Assembly (NCBI RefSeq): GCF_010119195.1
Contig: NZ_WRXL01000009.1
Coordinates: 50,960 to 114,959 of the forward strand
DNA: 64,000 nt
Source of the DNA: Haloarcula salina
GTDB lineage: Archaea > Halobacteriota > Halobacteria > Halobacteriales > Haloarculaceae
Direction: 5' to 3'
Below are positions 9,007 to 16,463 of this stretch, piece after piece (within the stretch, counting starts at the first letter, position 1; the number at the start of each line of letters is the position of its first letter). Under the pieces are notes generated by a model that did not search any database, was not told where the DNA came from, and was given only the letters and a program-made list of their open reading frames with translations. The position numbers and the translations under genes were made by a program.

Positions 9007-10200
9007 TCAGTCTCCGGTCAGCGCGTCCTGGCTCGCGGCGCAGTTGTTCGGACCGAGTTCCAGTTCGAACGCCTCCTCGTCGTCGGCCGAGCGCTGGCCG
9101 AGGTTCGTGGCGATAATGTCCTCGTAGTTGGCCGGACGCGGGGGCATGTCCGCGAGGACGGTGTCGACGAACTCGTCTTCGTCTGCCCTGAGGGCGTCCA
9201 TCTCCTCGACGAGCGTGCCGACGGTCTCGGTGTAGGTCCCGTCGCCGGCCGGGTCCGCGGCGTCGCTGAAGTGCGCGCCCCCGACGAGCACGTCGTCGCC
9301 CTGGGCGAGCACCGTCTGCTGGAGCGTCTCGTAGAGCTGTCGGGCCGCGTCCGGCGCGCCCTCGTCGCCCTCTTCCAGATCGGGGCGGGCGACGCTCTCG
9401 ATGAAGAGCCCGTCGCCGGTCGTCAGGAGGCTGTCGCCGACGAGGTAGGAGGTCATACCTGTGGTGTGGCCGGGCGTGTGGAGCGCCTCGATCTCGGCGT
9501 CTCCCACCTCGAAGGTCTCGCCGTCGGCCGCGGTCTCCAGGTCGTCGGCGTAGGTCACGCCGCGCTGGACGGCCGACTCCGGGATGACGCCGGTGACGCC
9601 TTCGTCGTCGAGGTCGCGGACGCCGCTGATGTGGTCGGCGTGGATGTGCGTGTCGAACGCGTACACGAGGTCAGCGCCCAACTCTGCGGCGTCTTCGAGG
9701 TAGCGATCCGTGAACGCCCGCAGCGGGTCGACGATCGCCGCCTCGTCGCCGTCGACGACGAGGTAGCCGAGACAGCCGCTGGAAGGACGCTGGTACTGAT
9801 AGACCGTCCCCGGTCCGTCGTACGATGTGACCTCCTCGCGCTCGTAAATCCGGGCCCACTCGTTCATGCCGCCGGCGAGGTGGACCACGTCGCGGCCCGC
9901 CTCGGCGAGCGTGCCGGCGACGTACTCGCTGGCCCCGCCCTTCGCGCACAGGACGACCAGCGGGTCGCCCTCGGGGACCTGCTCGTACACCTCGTCGTCG
10001 ACATCGTCGTCGAGGAAGTGGAAGTACGGGACGTTCGCGATGTCGACGGCGTCGTCCTCGACGTGCCACTCCTCGAAGTCGCCCTCCATCCGGGCGTCGA
10101 GGATGGTCACGTCGTCGCCGTCGTCGATGCGTCGCTTCAGTTCGCGCGGTTCGAGTTCGTCGACCTCGGCGGCCGGGGTCGGGAAGTCTTCCGGATTCAT
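9007..10200 (-). CDS. Rhodanese-metallo-beta-lactamase sulfur hydrolase
   Basis: A 397-residue cytoplasmic fusion protein. The N-terminal rhodanese domain (residues 15-120) has its active-site loop at CAKGGAS (Cys85). The metallo-beta-lactamase domain follows, with THIHADHIS (His185, His187, Asp189, His190), a second ligand at HTPGHTTG and DGLF. Related proteins act as persulfide dioxygenases or glyoxalase II-like hydrolases, so a role in oxidising persulfide sulfur to sulfite is likely, but this domain order (rhodanese first) is the reverse of common bacterial fusions. It lies at the edge of the sulfur island and has a TATA box and TGCACAA-type box upstream. Confidence 0.88.
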   Translation of the reverse strand: MNPEDFPTPAAEVDELEPRELKRRIDDGDDVTILDARMEGDFEEWHVEDDAVDIANVPYFHFLDDDVDDEVYEQVPEGDPLVVLCAKGGASEYVAGTLAEAGRDVVHLAGGMNEWARIYEREEVTSYDGPGTVYQYQRPSSGCLGYLVVDGDEAAIVDPLRAFTDRYLEDAAELGADLVYAFDTHIHADHISGVRDLDDEGVTGVIPESAVQRGVTYADDLETAADGETFEVGDAEIEALHTPGHTTGMTSYLVGDSLLTTGDGLFIESVARPDLEEGDEGAPDAARQLYETLQQTVLAQGDDVLVGGAHFSDAADPAGDGTYTETVGTLVEEMDALRADEDEFVDTVLADMPPRPANYEDIIATNLGQRSADDEEAFELELGPNNCAASQDALTGD

Positions 10201-10228
10201 GTTACACTCACCGATTAGAGACTGATCG

Positions 10229-10258
10229 CCTTATATCTTGTGTGTTTTGTGCAATACT
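10229..10258 (-). promoter_or_regulatory. TATA box plus TGCACAA-type box of rhodanese-MBL gene
   Basis: Read on the minus strand, TATA-like AAGATATAAGG lies about 30 bases before the ATG at 10200, which implies a leaderless mRNA. Directly upstream is AGTATTGCACAAAA (10245-10258). The same core occurs near several other sulfur genes of this window, so it is probably an operator. Confidence 0.5.
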
Positions 10259-10380
10259 CCGAATTCGGTTTTGAGAGAGGACGAACACGTCGAAGACGGG
10301 TGAAATCGCAGTATCGGGGCAACAGCTCGCACGCACGAAAAGCGGAAAATCGATCGCTAGCGGACCGAAGTCATCCGCTG

Positions 10381-11415
10381 TCAGGCGTCGACGTCGACCG
10401 CTCGCTCCGACGGAACGGAACGCAGTTCCCGCACGGCGCTGTAGGTGACCGCCCCGCTGACAAGCAGCGCGGCCCCGAGAATGATCGCGAGGCTGACGGT
10501 GTTCAACACCGGCAGCTCCAGCAGGCCGCCGATCTGCCGCACGGCGACGGCGAGCGCGCCGAGGAGCAACATGATGCCGAAGTACACCTTGATGTCCTCC
10601 TCCGCGACGAGGGCCGTCGCCGCCGCACCGAGCCGTGCCCCGAGGGCGCTCCCCGCGAGCAGCGGCACGACGATGCTCAGGTCGACCGCGCCCGACTGCG
10701 CGTACAGCAGACTGCCGATTCCGCCCGAGAAGACGATTTCGAAGAGGTCCGTCCCCACGGCGATGGGAACCGGGACGCCGATGAGGTAGAACAGCGCGGG
10801 CATGCGGATGAATCCGCCGCCGACACCCAGAAAGCCCGAGAGCAGTCCGGTCGCGAACGCCACCCCGAGGATGAGCCACAGGGAGACGGTGTAGCCCCCG
10901 CGGAGCCGGATCATCGGCCAGACTCGATAGGACTGGATGGTCTGTGCGATCTCGGGGATCTCCGCGTCGTCGGCGTCGACGTCATCGACGTCGTGATCCA
11001 GGCCGCCGCCGTCTCCTTTCAGGGCTTCGCGCGTCACGAACGCGCCGATGCCGCCGAGCAACAGGACGTAGGCGACGCTGACGACCGAGTCGGCGAGGCC
11101 CATGTGCTGGAGGGCTTCCAGCCCGATCTTCCCGACTTCGAGACCGGCGGTGGTGCCGGCGATCATCAGGAGCCCGAGCTTGTAGTCGACCTGCCCCAGG
11201 TCGCGGTGCTTGAGCGTCGCGATGACCGAGGTCCCGAAGACGAACGCCAGCCCGGACCCGACCGCGACGTTGGGCTCGTAGCCCATCACCAGCAGGGCCG
11301 GCGTCACGAGGAACGAACCGCCCATCCCGAAGAAGCCGAACAGGATGCCGATGAGCAGTCCGAAGCCGGCGAACGTCGCCAGCAGCGTCGCGCTCACGCC
11401 CATGATCTCCATCAT
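10381..11415 (-). CDS. TSUP family sulfite/sulfonate exporter (TauE/SafE)
   Basis: A 344-residue membrane protein with about eight helices in two pseudo-symmetric halves, each opened by the TSUP signature: FGLLIGILFGFFGMGGSFL in the first half and FATGLLSGFLGVGGGFIRMP in the second. An acidic loop near residue 150 separates the halves. The family exports sulfite, sulfoacetate or thiosulfate-type anions. Its start overlaps the stop of the small membrane protein upstream by 4 bases (atga), so they are co-translated. Export of sulfite made by the neighbouring rhodanese-MBL protein is a reasonable inference. Confidence 0.9.
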   Translation of the reverse strand: MMEIMGVSATLLATFAGFGLLIGILFGFFGMGGSFLVTPALLVMGYEPNVAVGSGLAFVFGTSVIATLKHRDLGQVDYKLGLLMIAGTTAGLEVGKIGLEALQHMGLADSVVSVAYVLLLGGIGAFVTREALKGDGGGLDHDVDDVDADDAEIPEIAQTIQSYRVWPMIRLRGGYTVSLWLILGVAFATGLLSGFLGVGGGFIRMPALFYLIGVPVPIAVGTDLFEIVFSGGIGSLLYAQSGAVDLSIVVPLLAGSALGARLGAAATALVAEEDIKVYFGIMLLLGALAVAVRQIGGLLELPVLNTVSLAIILGAALLVSGAVTYSAVRELRSVPSERAVDVDA

Positions 11416-11624
11416 CGGTTCCCACCCCCGTTCTCGGCCGTGGGACACCGACGGAACACCACGTCGGCGAGCGCGCATCGCCCCTGCAAGACGCGCTTCA
11501 GCGAGGGACCGAACACCGCTTCGAGACCGCCGTACCCCACGTACAGCACGACCGCTTCGACGAGTACCACGCCGACGAGCACGGCCGCCTGCAGTGAGGG
11601 TCCGAGCGATTCAATTCCGAACAT
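11412..11624 (-). CDS. Small membrane partner of TSUP exporter (DUF7512-like)
   Basis: A 70-residue protein with one strong transmembrane helix (LQAAVLVGVVLVEAVVLYVGYGG in two overlapping hydrophobic blocks, residues 11-33) and a basic, Cys-containing cytoplasmic tail. It is translationally coupled to the TSUP gene by a 4-base overlap. Small one-helix proteins of this kind accompany TSUP genes in haloarchaea and may be a subunit or stabiliser; that role is inferred from the coupling. Confidence 0.75.
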   Translation of the reverse strand: MFGIESLGPSLQAAVLVGVVLVEAVVLYVGYGGLEAVFGPSLKRVLQGRCALADVVFRRCPTAENGGGNR

Positions 11625-11650
11625 AGTTCTCCGACGTTACCTCCGATATT

Positions 11651-11676
11651 GTGTTTTTAGTGAAATACTGCACAAT
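11651..11676 (-). promoter_or_regulatory. Promoter and TGCACAA box of TSUP operon
   Basis: On the minus strand an A/T-rich TATA-like block (CTAAAAACAC) lies about 27-33 bases before the ATG at 11624. The box ATACTGCACAAT (plus strand 11665-11676) sits immediately upstream of it, as at the rhodanese-MBL gene. Confidence 0.45.
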
Positions 11677-11893
11677 CGTGCTAATCGGCAGAGATAGATA
11701 ACGGTTGTGGGATGATAGTACAAGACTATATCGGCGTAACGAATCGGTGGTGATGCATAACGTATCAGTGGCTACCGCGCCGTCGGCGGCCCGTCACCCC
11801 GGGCCGCGGCGAGCGGACGACGCACCGCTCGTCGGTCGAGTGCACGAGAACGAGCGAAAACGAGATTCGCGGAGAACAGTCGGAGCGGCGAAT

Positions 11894-12352
11894 TCAGTCG
11901 GCCGCCGTGGGACCGGCACTGGCGTCGGTCAACTGAGAGCGCAGGTACCCCTGTGCGTACGCGCCGAGGAACATCCCGCCGATGGCCCAGAGGATCGGCC
12001 AGTTACCGATGCCGACGCTCGCGTACGCCGCACCGGGACAGATGCCGGAGACGCCCCAGCCGACGCCGAAGATCGCGCCGCCGGCGACGACGTTGCGATC
12101 GAAGGACTTCAGCCGGCGGACGTACTCCTCGCCGGTGAGCGGAGCCCGCCCACGGAGGCGGGTGGCGACGGCGAAAGCCACACCGGAGACGACAGCCGCC
12201 CCGCCCATGACGAACAGCAGGCCGAGGTCGTCGAACTGGAGGAAATTGAGGACGACCTCGGGCCTGGCCATGTGGCTGTAGGCGAGCCCGAATCCGAAGA
12301 TCAGTCCGCCCACGAGGACGGTCAGGTAGAACGCCGCGCCGTTCCGGCTCAC
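11894..12352 (-). CDS. YeeE/YedE transporter, second half (DUF6691-type)
   Basis: A 152-residue membrane protein with four hydrophobic helices and the conserved cysteine motif GVSGICPGAAY (Cys105). In bacterial TsuA/YeeE thiosulfate transporters such cysteines relay the sulfur compound. Translation starts at GTG 12352, overlapping the stop of the first-half gene by 4 bases (gtga), so the two half-size genes together build one transporter. Thiosulfate or another sulfur-anion uptake is the likely function, supported by the surrounding sulfur genes. Confidence 0.88.
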   Translation of the reverse strand: MSRNGAAFYLTVLVGGLIFGFGLAYSHMARPEVVLNFLQFDDLGLLFVMGGAAVVSGVAFAVATRLRGRAPLTGEEYVRRLKSFDRNVVAGGAIFGVGWGVSGICPGAAYASVGIGNWPILWAIGGMFLGAYAQGYLRSQLTDASAGPTAAD

Positions 12353-12822
12353 GGCGTCACCCCCAGGGCCTGTACGAGCTGTGCGGTTCCGATGGCGATG
12401 GCCATGAAGGTCGCGACGTTCACGAGCGACGTTCGCGACATCGAGCCGACGCCGCAGACGCCGTGGCCGGAGGTACACCCCTTACCGAGGCGCGTCCCGA
12501 CGCCGACGAGGACGCCGCCGCCCAGGAGTCGCCACCACTGTACGTCCGTCGTCCAGGCGCCGCCCTGCCAGCCGACGGCGTAGACGGCCGCGCCGAGCAC
12601 GATGCCGAGGGTGAACACGACGCGCCAGTCGCGCGAGGCGACGTACGAGCCGCGGTTGAACCGCGGGACCGACGAGACGTACGAGAGCGTCGACTCCAGG
12701 AACGTGCTCGCGCCCGCGATGATACCGGTCGACAGGTAGATGAACGCGACGCCGCCCCCGATGAGCGCGCCGCCGATCGCGTACCGCGCGATGCCGTTCG
12801 GGAACAGTTCGGGGCCGATCAT
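12349..12822 (-). CDS. YeeE/YedE transporter, first half
   Basis: A 157-residue membrane protein with four hydrophobic segments and the signature GTRLGKGCTSGHGVCG (Cys116 and Cys123), which is the sulfur-relay motif of YeeE/YedE proteins. The start at 12822 (MIGPELFPNG) gives the family length. A GTG at 12897 would add 25 very basic residues unlike the rest, so I reject it. The gene is coupled to the second-half gene. A 16-codon micro-ORF overlaps this start codon. Confidence 0.88.
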   Translation of the reverse strand: MIGPELFPNGIARYAIGGALIGGGVAFIYLSTGIIAGASTFLESTLSYVSSVPRFNRGSYVASRDWRVVFTLGIVLGAAVYAVGWQGGAWTTDVQWWRLLGGGVLVGVGTRLGKGCTSGHGVCGVGSMSRTSLVNVATFMAIAIGTAQLVQALGVTP

Positions 12823-12869
12823 CGGTTCGAACCGCCTCCCGGGCCGAGACTGCGTGCGTTTTCGGTCAT
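12819..12869 (-). CDS. Possible 16-residue leader peptide before yeeE
   Basis: Reading from ATG at 12869 gives MTENARSLGPGGGSNR, and its TGA overlaps the ATG of the YeeE first-half gene by 4 bases. The arrangement matches translational coupling and the transcript probably begins near 12900, so the ORF would lie inside a leader. It could also be a chance ORF in an otherwise untranslated leader. Confidence 0.25.
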   Translation of the reverse strand: MTENARSLGPGGGSNR

Positions 12870-12924
12870 GTAACACCCGACTGTACTGGCCGAACACGCA
12901 AAAGGATTTTCATAGAACACCACT

Positions 12925-12938
12925 AATTGCACAATACT
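12925..12938 (-). promoter_or_regulatory. ATTGCACAAT dyad upstream of yeeE pair
   Basis: The plus-strand sequence AATTGCACAATACT contains the palindrome ATTG-CA-CAAT. It is the most symmetric copy of the element seen across the sulfur island and lies about 100 bases before the YeeE start, near where the core promoter should be if the mRNA has a leader. Confidence 0.45.
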
Positions 12939-12994
12939 AATTCAACCTCGTGCACCTATACTGGGCCTGAAATCGCATATCCTTGTTTTTAGGA

Positions 12995-13006
12995 GCCACT
13001 GTAGTG
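12995..13006. promoter_or_regulatory. Palindrome CCACT-GT-AGTGG
   Basis: A perfect 5-base inverted repeat with a 2-base centre lies between the divergent YeeE and TusA transcription units, about 60 bases before the TusA start. It may be an operator; nothing else in the spacer explains it. Confidence 0.3.
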
Positions 13007-13063
13007 GGCAATACCGACACAATTAACAATCCCCCACCCAGTATTGTACGTTGAAGACAACAC

Positions 13064-13321
13064 ATGAGTCTCCAAACAGATGCGACCGAGACGCTCGACG
13101 TGAAAGGCGCCGCCTGCCCGATGCCGGTGGTAAAGACCAAACAGGCCGTCGACGACCTCTCGCAGGGCGACCTCCTGGAAGTCGTCGCGACGGACTCGGG
13201 CAGCATGAGCGACATCGACGGCTGGGCGTCGGGAACCGACGGCGTCTCGCTGGTCGACCAGGAGGAACGGGACGAGGGCGGTGAGACCGTCTACGTCCAC
13301 TACGTGCAGGTGGAAGAATGA
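13064..13321 (+). CDS. TusA-family sulfur carrier protein
   Basis: An 85-residue cytoplasmic protein with the TusA/SirA/YeeD motif LDVKGAACPMPVVKTK; Cys18 of CPMP is the persulfide-bearing residue. Members receive sulfane sulfur from rhodanese or YeeE-type transporters and hand it to DsrE proteins. Its stop overlaps the start of the DsrE2-like gene (atga), so both are made together. An imperfect TATTG-containing element overlaps the expected TATA position (13041-13050), and the ATG fits a leaderless mRNA. Confidence 0.92.
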   Translation: MSLQTDATETLDVKGAACPMPVVKTKQAVDDLSQGDLLEVVATDSGSMSDIDGWASGTDGVSLVDQEERDEGGETVYVHYVQVEE

Positions 13322-13917
13322 GCACGGAAACAGAGGACGCACCGGACGCGGACGCGCCGGCGGGGGACACCGAAGCGGCTGACGTGGAAGCCCTCCGCGA
13401 GCGCGTCGACGAACTAGAGCAGCAGCTGTCCGACGCGGCGGTCGAGACGGACGACGACACGAAGTCGATGGTCATCGTCGCGACGAAGGGGACCCTCGAC
13501 ATGGCGTACCCGCCGCTGATCCTCGCCTCGACCGCGGCCGCCTTCGGCTGGGACGTGACAGTGTTTCACACGTTCTGGGGGCTCGACATCCTCCACGAGG
13601 AGCGCTCGAAGGATCTCAAACTCAGCGCCGTCGGGAACCCGAACATGCCGGTCCCGAACGCCATCGCGTCGCTTCCGGGCATGGACCGGATGACGACCAA
13701 GATGATGCGAAAGCGCATCGACGACAACGAGACGGCCAGCATCGGGGAACTGCTCGACACCTGCTTCGACATGGGCGTCGAGATGCAGGCCTGCCAGATG
13801 ACCATCGACCTGATGGACTACGACGAGGACGACTTCTACGACGGCGTCACGGTCGGCGTCGGCGCCGCGACGGCGCTCGAACGCATGGCCGACGCCGACG
13901 TGCAGCTCCTCGTCTGA
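13318..13917 (+). CDS. DsrE2-like sulfurtransferase (DsrE/DsrF/DrsH family)
   Basis: A 199-residue protein: an acidic coiled N-terminal extension (residues 1-48, with ALRERVDELEQQL) followed by a DsrE-fold domain (MVIVATKGTLDMAYPPLILA, FHTFWGLDIL). It has Cys149 and Cys159 (DTCFDMGVEMQACQMT); the second matches the conserved DsrE2 cysteine, a likely persulfide carrier. A hydrophobic stretch near residue 70 could touch the membrane. It is coupled to TusA by a 4-base overlap, so a TusA-to-DsrE2 sulfur relay is likely. Confidence 0.88.
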   Translation: MSTETEDAPDADAPAGDTEAADVEALRERVDELEQQLSDAAVETDDDTKSMVIVATKGTLDMAYPPLILASTAAAFGWDVTVFHTFWGLDILHEERSKDLKLSAVGNPNMPVPNAIASLPGMDRMTTKMMRKRIDDNETASIGELLDTCFDMGVEMQACQMTIDLMDYDEDDFYDGVTVGVGAATALERMADADVQLLV

Positions 13918-13978
13918 CCCGGTCGCCACCCCTCGATCCCACCCTGTGCGCCCGTGTCCCAACCGGCGACGCGCAGTG

Positions 13979-14008
13979 TTGTACAAGATTTGCATAACCC
14001 TTTTTATT
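13979..14008 (+). promoter_or_regulatory. TTGTACAA operator and TATA box of HTH regulator gene
   Basis: A perfect palindrome TTGTACAA (13979-13986) lies just upstream of a T-rich TATA element (tttttatt, 14001-14008), which is about 27 bases before the ATG at 14031. This layout suggests a leaderless, possibly autoregulated gene. Confidence 0.45.
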
Positions 14009-14030
14009 GGTTCACGCCGTAGAGAGACGT

Positions 14031-14432
14031 ATGCCAGACTCGATGGCCGAGATGCTCAGACAGGACATGCAGTGCGAGGGCCTGCTCGAGTGTCTGCACG
14101 GGCTGAAAGACCTCGACCGGGAGTGCTTCCAGGTGCTCGCCGAGAGCGACGGGGCGTTGACCGTCGACGAGATCGCCGACCGCATCGAACGCGAGCGCTC
14201 GACCGCCTACCGGTCGATCCAGCGACTGCTCGACACGGGCCTCGTCCAGAAGGAACAGATCAACTACGACCAGGGCGGCTACTACCACGTCTACTACCCG
14301 GCGGACCCCGACGCCGTCGCCGACGACATGCAGCGGCTCCTGAACGACTGGTACGCCCAGATCGGCACGCTCATCCAGGAGTTCAGGACCAAGTACGAGG
14401 ACACCGCCGACCCGGTTCCGGTCGACGACTGA
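14031..14432 (+). CDS. Cys-bearing winged-helix regulator (TrmB/HTH type)
   Basis: A 133-residue DNA-binding protein. Residues 33-85 form a winged helix (LTVDEIADRIERERSTAYRSIQRLLDTGLVQKE), followed by an acidic helical tail. The N-terminal part carries three cysteines (Cys15, Cys21, Cys32; MQCEGLLECL), which could bind a metal or sense persulfide. The start at 14031 is chosen because the TATA box is about 27 bases upstream. It sits in the middle of the sulfur genes and is the natural candidate for binding the repeated TGCACAA-type boxes; that link is inferred. Confidence 0.82.
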   Translation: MPDSMAEMLRQDMQCEGLLECLHGLKDLDRECFQVLAESDGALTVDEIADRIERERSTAYRSIQRLLDTGLVQKEQINYDQGGYYHVYYPADPDAVADDMQRLLNDWYAQIGTLIQEFRTKYEDTADPVPVDD

Positions 14433-14530
14433 CGGACCTGCTTTTCGCGTCTGCCCGCGACCACGACTAATCTCGACGTATTCGCCTCCTCGACTACCCC
14501 TGATTGGGGGGAGGAGTATTCCTATGTATT

Positions 14531-14550
14531 GGGAATAGAGCACAATATTA
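14531..14550 (+). promoter_or_regulatory. GCACAATATTA promoter element of dsrE-like operon
   Basis: GCACAA (14540-14545) leads into the AT-rich block ATATTA about 35 bases before the ATG at 14583, combining a half-copy of the sulfur-island box with a probable TATA element. Just upstream, TATTGGGAATA is itself an inverted repeat. Confidence 0.35.
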
Positions 14551-14582
14551 TCAGCTTGGGGTTCGAAGCATCAACTGCACCC

Positions 14583-14981
14583 ATGTCAGGCTACGCAATC
14601 GTCCTCGCTTCCCGCGAACTGTCGCGCGTCCAGGCGGTCAGCACCATCGCGTCGGTCGCCGCGGCCTCCGACGTACCGGTACAGATATTCGCGACCATGG
14701 AGGGCCTGCTCCCGTTCCGGACGGAGACCGTCGAGTCCGGCGACTTCGATTTCGGCCCGGTAGGAGCGAAGATGCTCGAGGCGGACGGCGCGGAGATGCC
14801 GCTGTTCTACGAGCAGTTCGCGCAGGCGAAGGGCATCGGCGACATCGAACTGTACGCCTGCGAGATGGCGATGGACCTCCTGGAGACGGACCTCGACGAC
14901 TACGTCGACGTCTTCGACGACACGCTCGGCGTGTCGGGGTTCCTCAACCGGGCGCGAGACAAGCAGGTCGTCTTCGTCTGA
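14583..14981 (+). CDS. DsrE-family sulfur carrier
   Basis: A 132-residue DsrE/peroxiredoxin-like protein (MSGYAIVLASRELSRVQAVS, FATMEGLLPF) with one conserved cysteine at residue 93 (IELYACEMAMDLL), the probable persulfide carrier. The start at 14583 is preferred over an in-frame codon 54 bases upstream because it matches the domain start. It heads an operon with a second TusA, the SQR-like flavoprotein and a DUF1641 protein, so it probably accepts sulfur released from sulfide oxidation. Confidence 0.85.
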   Translation: MSGYAIVLASRELSRVQAVSTIASVAAASDVPVQIFATMEGLLPFRTETVESGDFDFGPVGAKMLEADGAEMPLFYEQFAQAKGIGDIELYACEMAMDLLETDLDDYVDVFDDTLGVSGFLNRARDKQVVFV

Positions 14982-15032
14982 CGACCGAGGAATTGCACGA
15001 CGAGCGCACGACACCCCTATCAGAACACGACA

Positions 15033-15275
15033 ATGAACGACTCAGACTACGACCCCGACGTGACGATCGACTCCCGCGACGCGACCTGTCCCGGTCCGCT
15101 GATGGACCTCATCGGGAAGGTCAAGGAAGCCGAGCCAGGCACCGTCATCGAACTCCGGACCTCCGACAGCGGGTCCAAGAGCGACGTGCCGGAGTGGCTC
15201 GACGAAGCGGGTCACGACCTGCTCGACACCGTCGACAACGGCGACTACTGGAGCCTGTTCGTCCGGACGAACTAG
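15033..15275 (+). CDS. TusA-family sulfur carrier protein (second copy)
   Basis: An 80-residue TusA protein with IDSRDATCPGPLMDLI; Cys19 is the active-site cysteine. It has CPGP in place of the CPMP of the first copy, a difference that often separates functional subgroups. It lies between the DsrE-like and SQR-like genes in the same direction and is almost surely co-transcribed with them. Confidence 0.92.
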   Translation: MNDSDYDPDVTIDSRDATCPGPLMDLIGKVKEAEPGTVIELRTSDSGSKSDVPEWLDEAGHDLLDTVDNGDYWSLFVRTN

Positions 15276-15319
15276 CCGGGGCATCGCCGCTCGACACCAC
15301 CCACCACCCACGACACACC

Positions 15320-16462
15320 ATGACTGAACACATCGTCGTCGTCGGCGGCGGCACCGGCGGCACCGTGCTCGCGAACCGGCTCGCCGAGAGGCTCGGCCCG
15401 GAATTCGAGCGCGGTGCCGTCGACGTGACGCTCGTCTCCGACGACAGGAACCACGTGTACAAGCCGGTCTTCCTCTACGTCCCGTTCGGCGAGAAGACGG
15501 TCGCCGACGCGAAGCGACCGCTCGCCGACCTGGTAGACCGAGAGATAACCGTCGAGATCGACCGCGTCGAGGCCGTCGACACCGACCGCAAGCGCCTCGA
15601 CCTCCGGGACGGCGGTCGGATGACCTACGGCCACCTCGTGCTGGCGACCGGCACGGGGCTCGTGCCCGAGAAGGTGCCCGGCCTCGCCGAGGGCGGCCAC
15701 CACTTCTACGGCCCGGACGGGGCCGCGGCGCTGCGCGACGAACTGGCGACGTTCACCGAGGGCCACCTCGTGCTGTCGGTCATCGGCACGCCCCACATGT
15801 GCCCGGCTGCGCCAGTGGAGTTCGTCCTCATGGCCGACGACTGGTTCCGCGAGCGCGGGCTGCGCGAGGACGTCGAGATCACCTACACGTACCCGATCCA
15901 GCGCGCGCACGGGATCCAGAGCATCGCGGACTGGGCGAGCACGACCTTCGAGGAGCGCGACATCCGCCTGGAGACGTTCTTCAACGCCGACGAGGTCGAC
16001 CCCGACGCCGGAGTACTCCACTCGATGGAGGGGAAGGAACTCGACTACGACCTGCTGGTCGGCATCCCGCCCCACGCGGGGAGCGACCTCGTCACGGCGG
16101 CCGGCCTCGGCGACGACGGCTGGGCCGACGTGGACAGACACACCCTCGAATCCCCCCACGCCGAGGACGTGTTCGTCGTCGGCGACCTCGCGGACGTGCC
16201 CACGAGCAAGGCCGGGAGCGTCGCCCACTACGAGGCGGGGACCGTCGCCGACAGGCTCGCCAGCCGCGTCCGCGGGCAGGTCCCGACGGCCACGTACGAC
16301 GGCAAGACGGTCTGTTTCATCGAGAGCGGCATGGACGAGGCGACGTTCGTCGAGTTCGAGTACGGTACGCAACCGACCGTCCGTGCCCCCTCGAAACCGA
16401 TTCACTGGGCGAAGCTGGGCTACAACGAGTCCTACTGGCTGACCGCCAGGGGGCTGCTGTGA
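15320..16462 (+). CDS. Sulfide:quinone oxidoreductase-like flavoprotein
   Basis: A 380-residue FAD protein of the disulfide-oxidoreductase fold. The N-terminal dinucleotide motif is VVVGGGTGGTVLANRLA, a second glycine-rich strand is LVLATGTGLVP, and FVVGDLADVP is the late FAD-binding motif. Cys161 (GTPHMCPAAP) and Cys332 (GKTVCFIESG) correspond in spacing to the redox pair of SQR. The likely reaction is sulfide oxidation to polysulfide with electrons passed to menaquinone at the inner membrane face. It is followed 1 base later by the DUF1641 gene, a frequent SQR companion. Confidence 0.88.
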   Translation: MTEHIVVVGGGTGGTVLANRLAERLGPEFERGAVDVTLVSDDRNHVYKPVFLYVPFGEKTVADAKRPLADLVDREITVEIDRVEAVDTDRKRLDLRDGGRMTYGHLVLATGTGLVPEKVPGLAEGGHHFYGPDGAAALRDELATFTEGHLVLSVIGTPHMCPAAPVEFVLMADDWFRERGLREDVEITYTYPIQRAHGIQSIADWASTTFEERDIRLETFFNADEVDPDAGVLHSMEGKELDYDLLVGIPPHAGSDLVTAAGLGDDGWADVDRHTLESPHAEDVFVVGDLADVPTSKAGSVAHYEAGTVADRLASRVRGQVPTATYDGKTVCFIESGMDEATFVEFEYGTQPTVRAPSKPIHWAKLGYNESYWLTARGLL

Positions 16463-16463
16463 G

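Noticed and set aside
12823..12897. GTG start adding 25 residues to the first YeeE half
   Set aside because: The added segment is strongly basic and unlike the family start, although its promoter spacing is acceptable.
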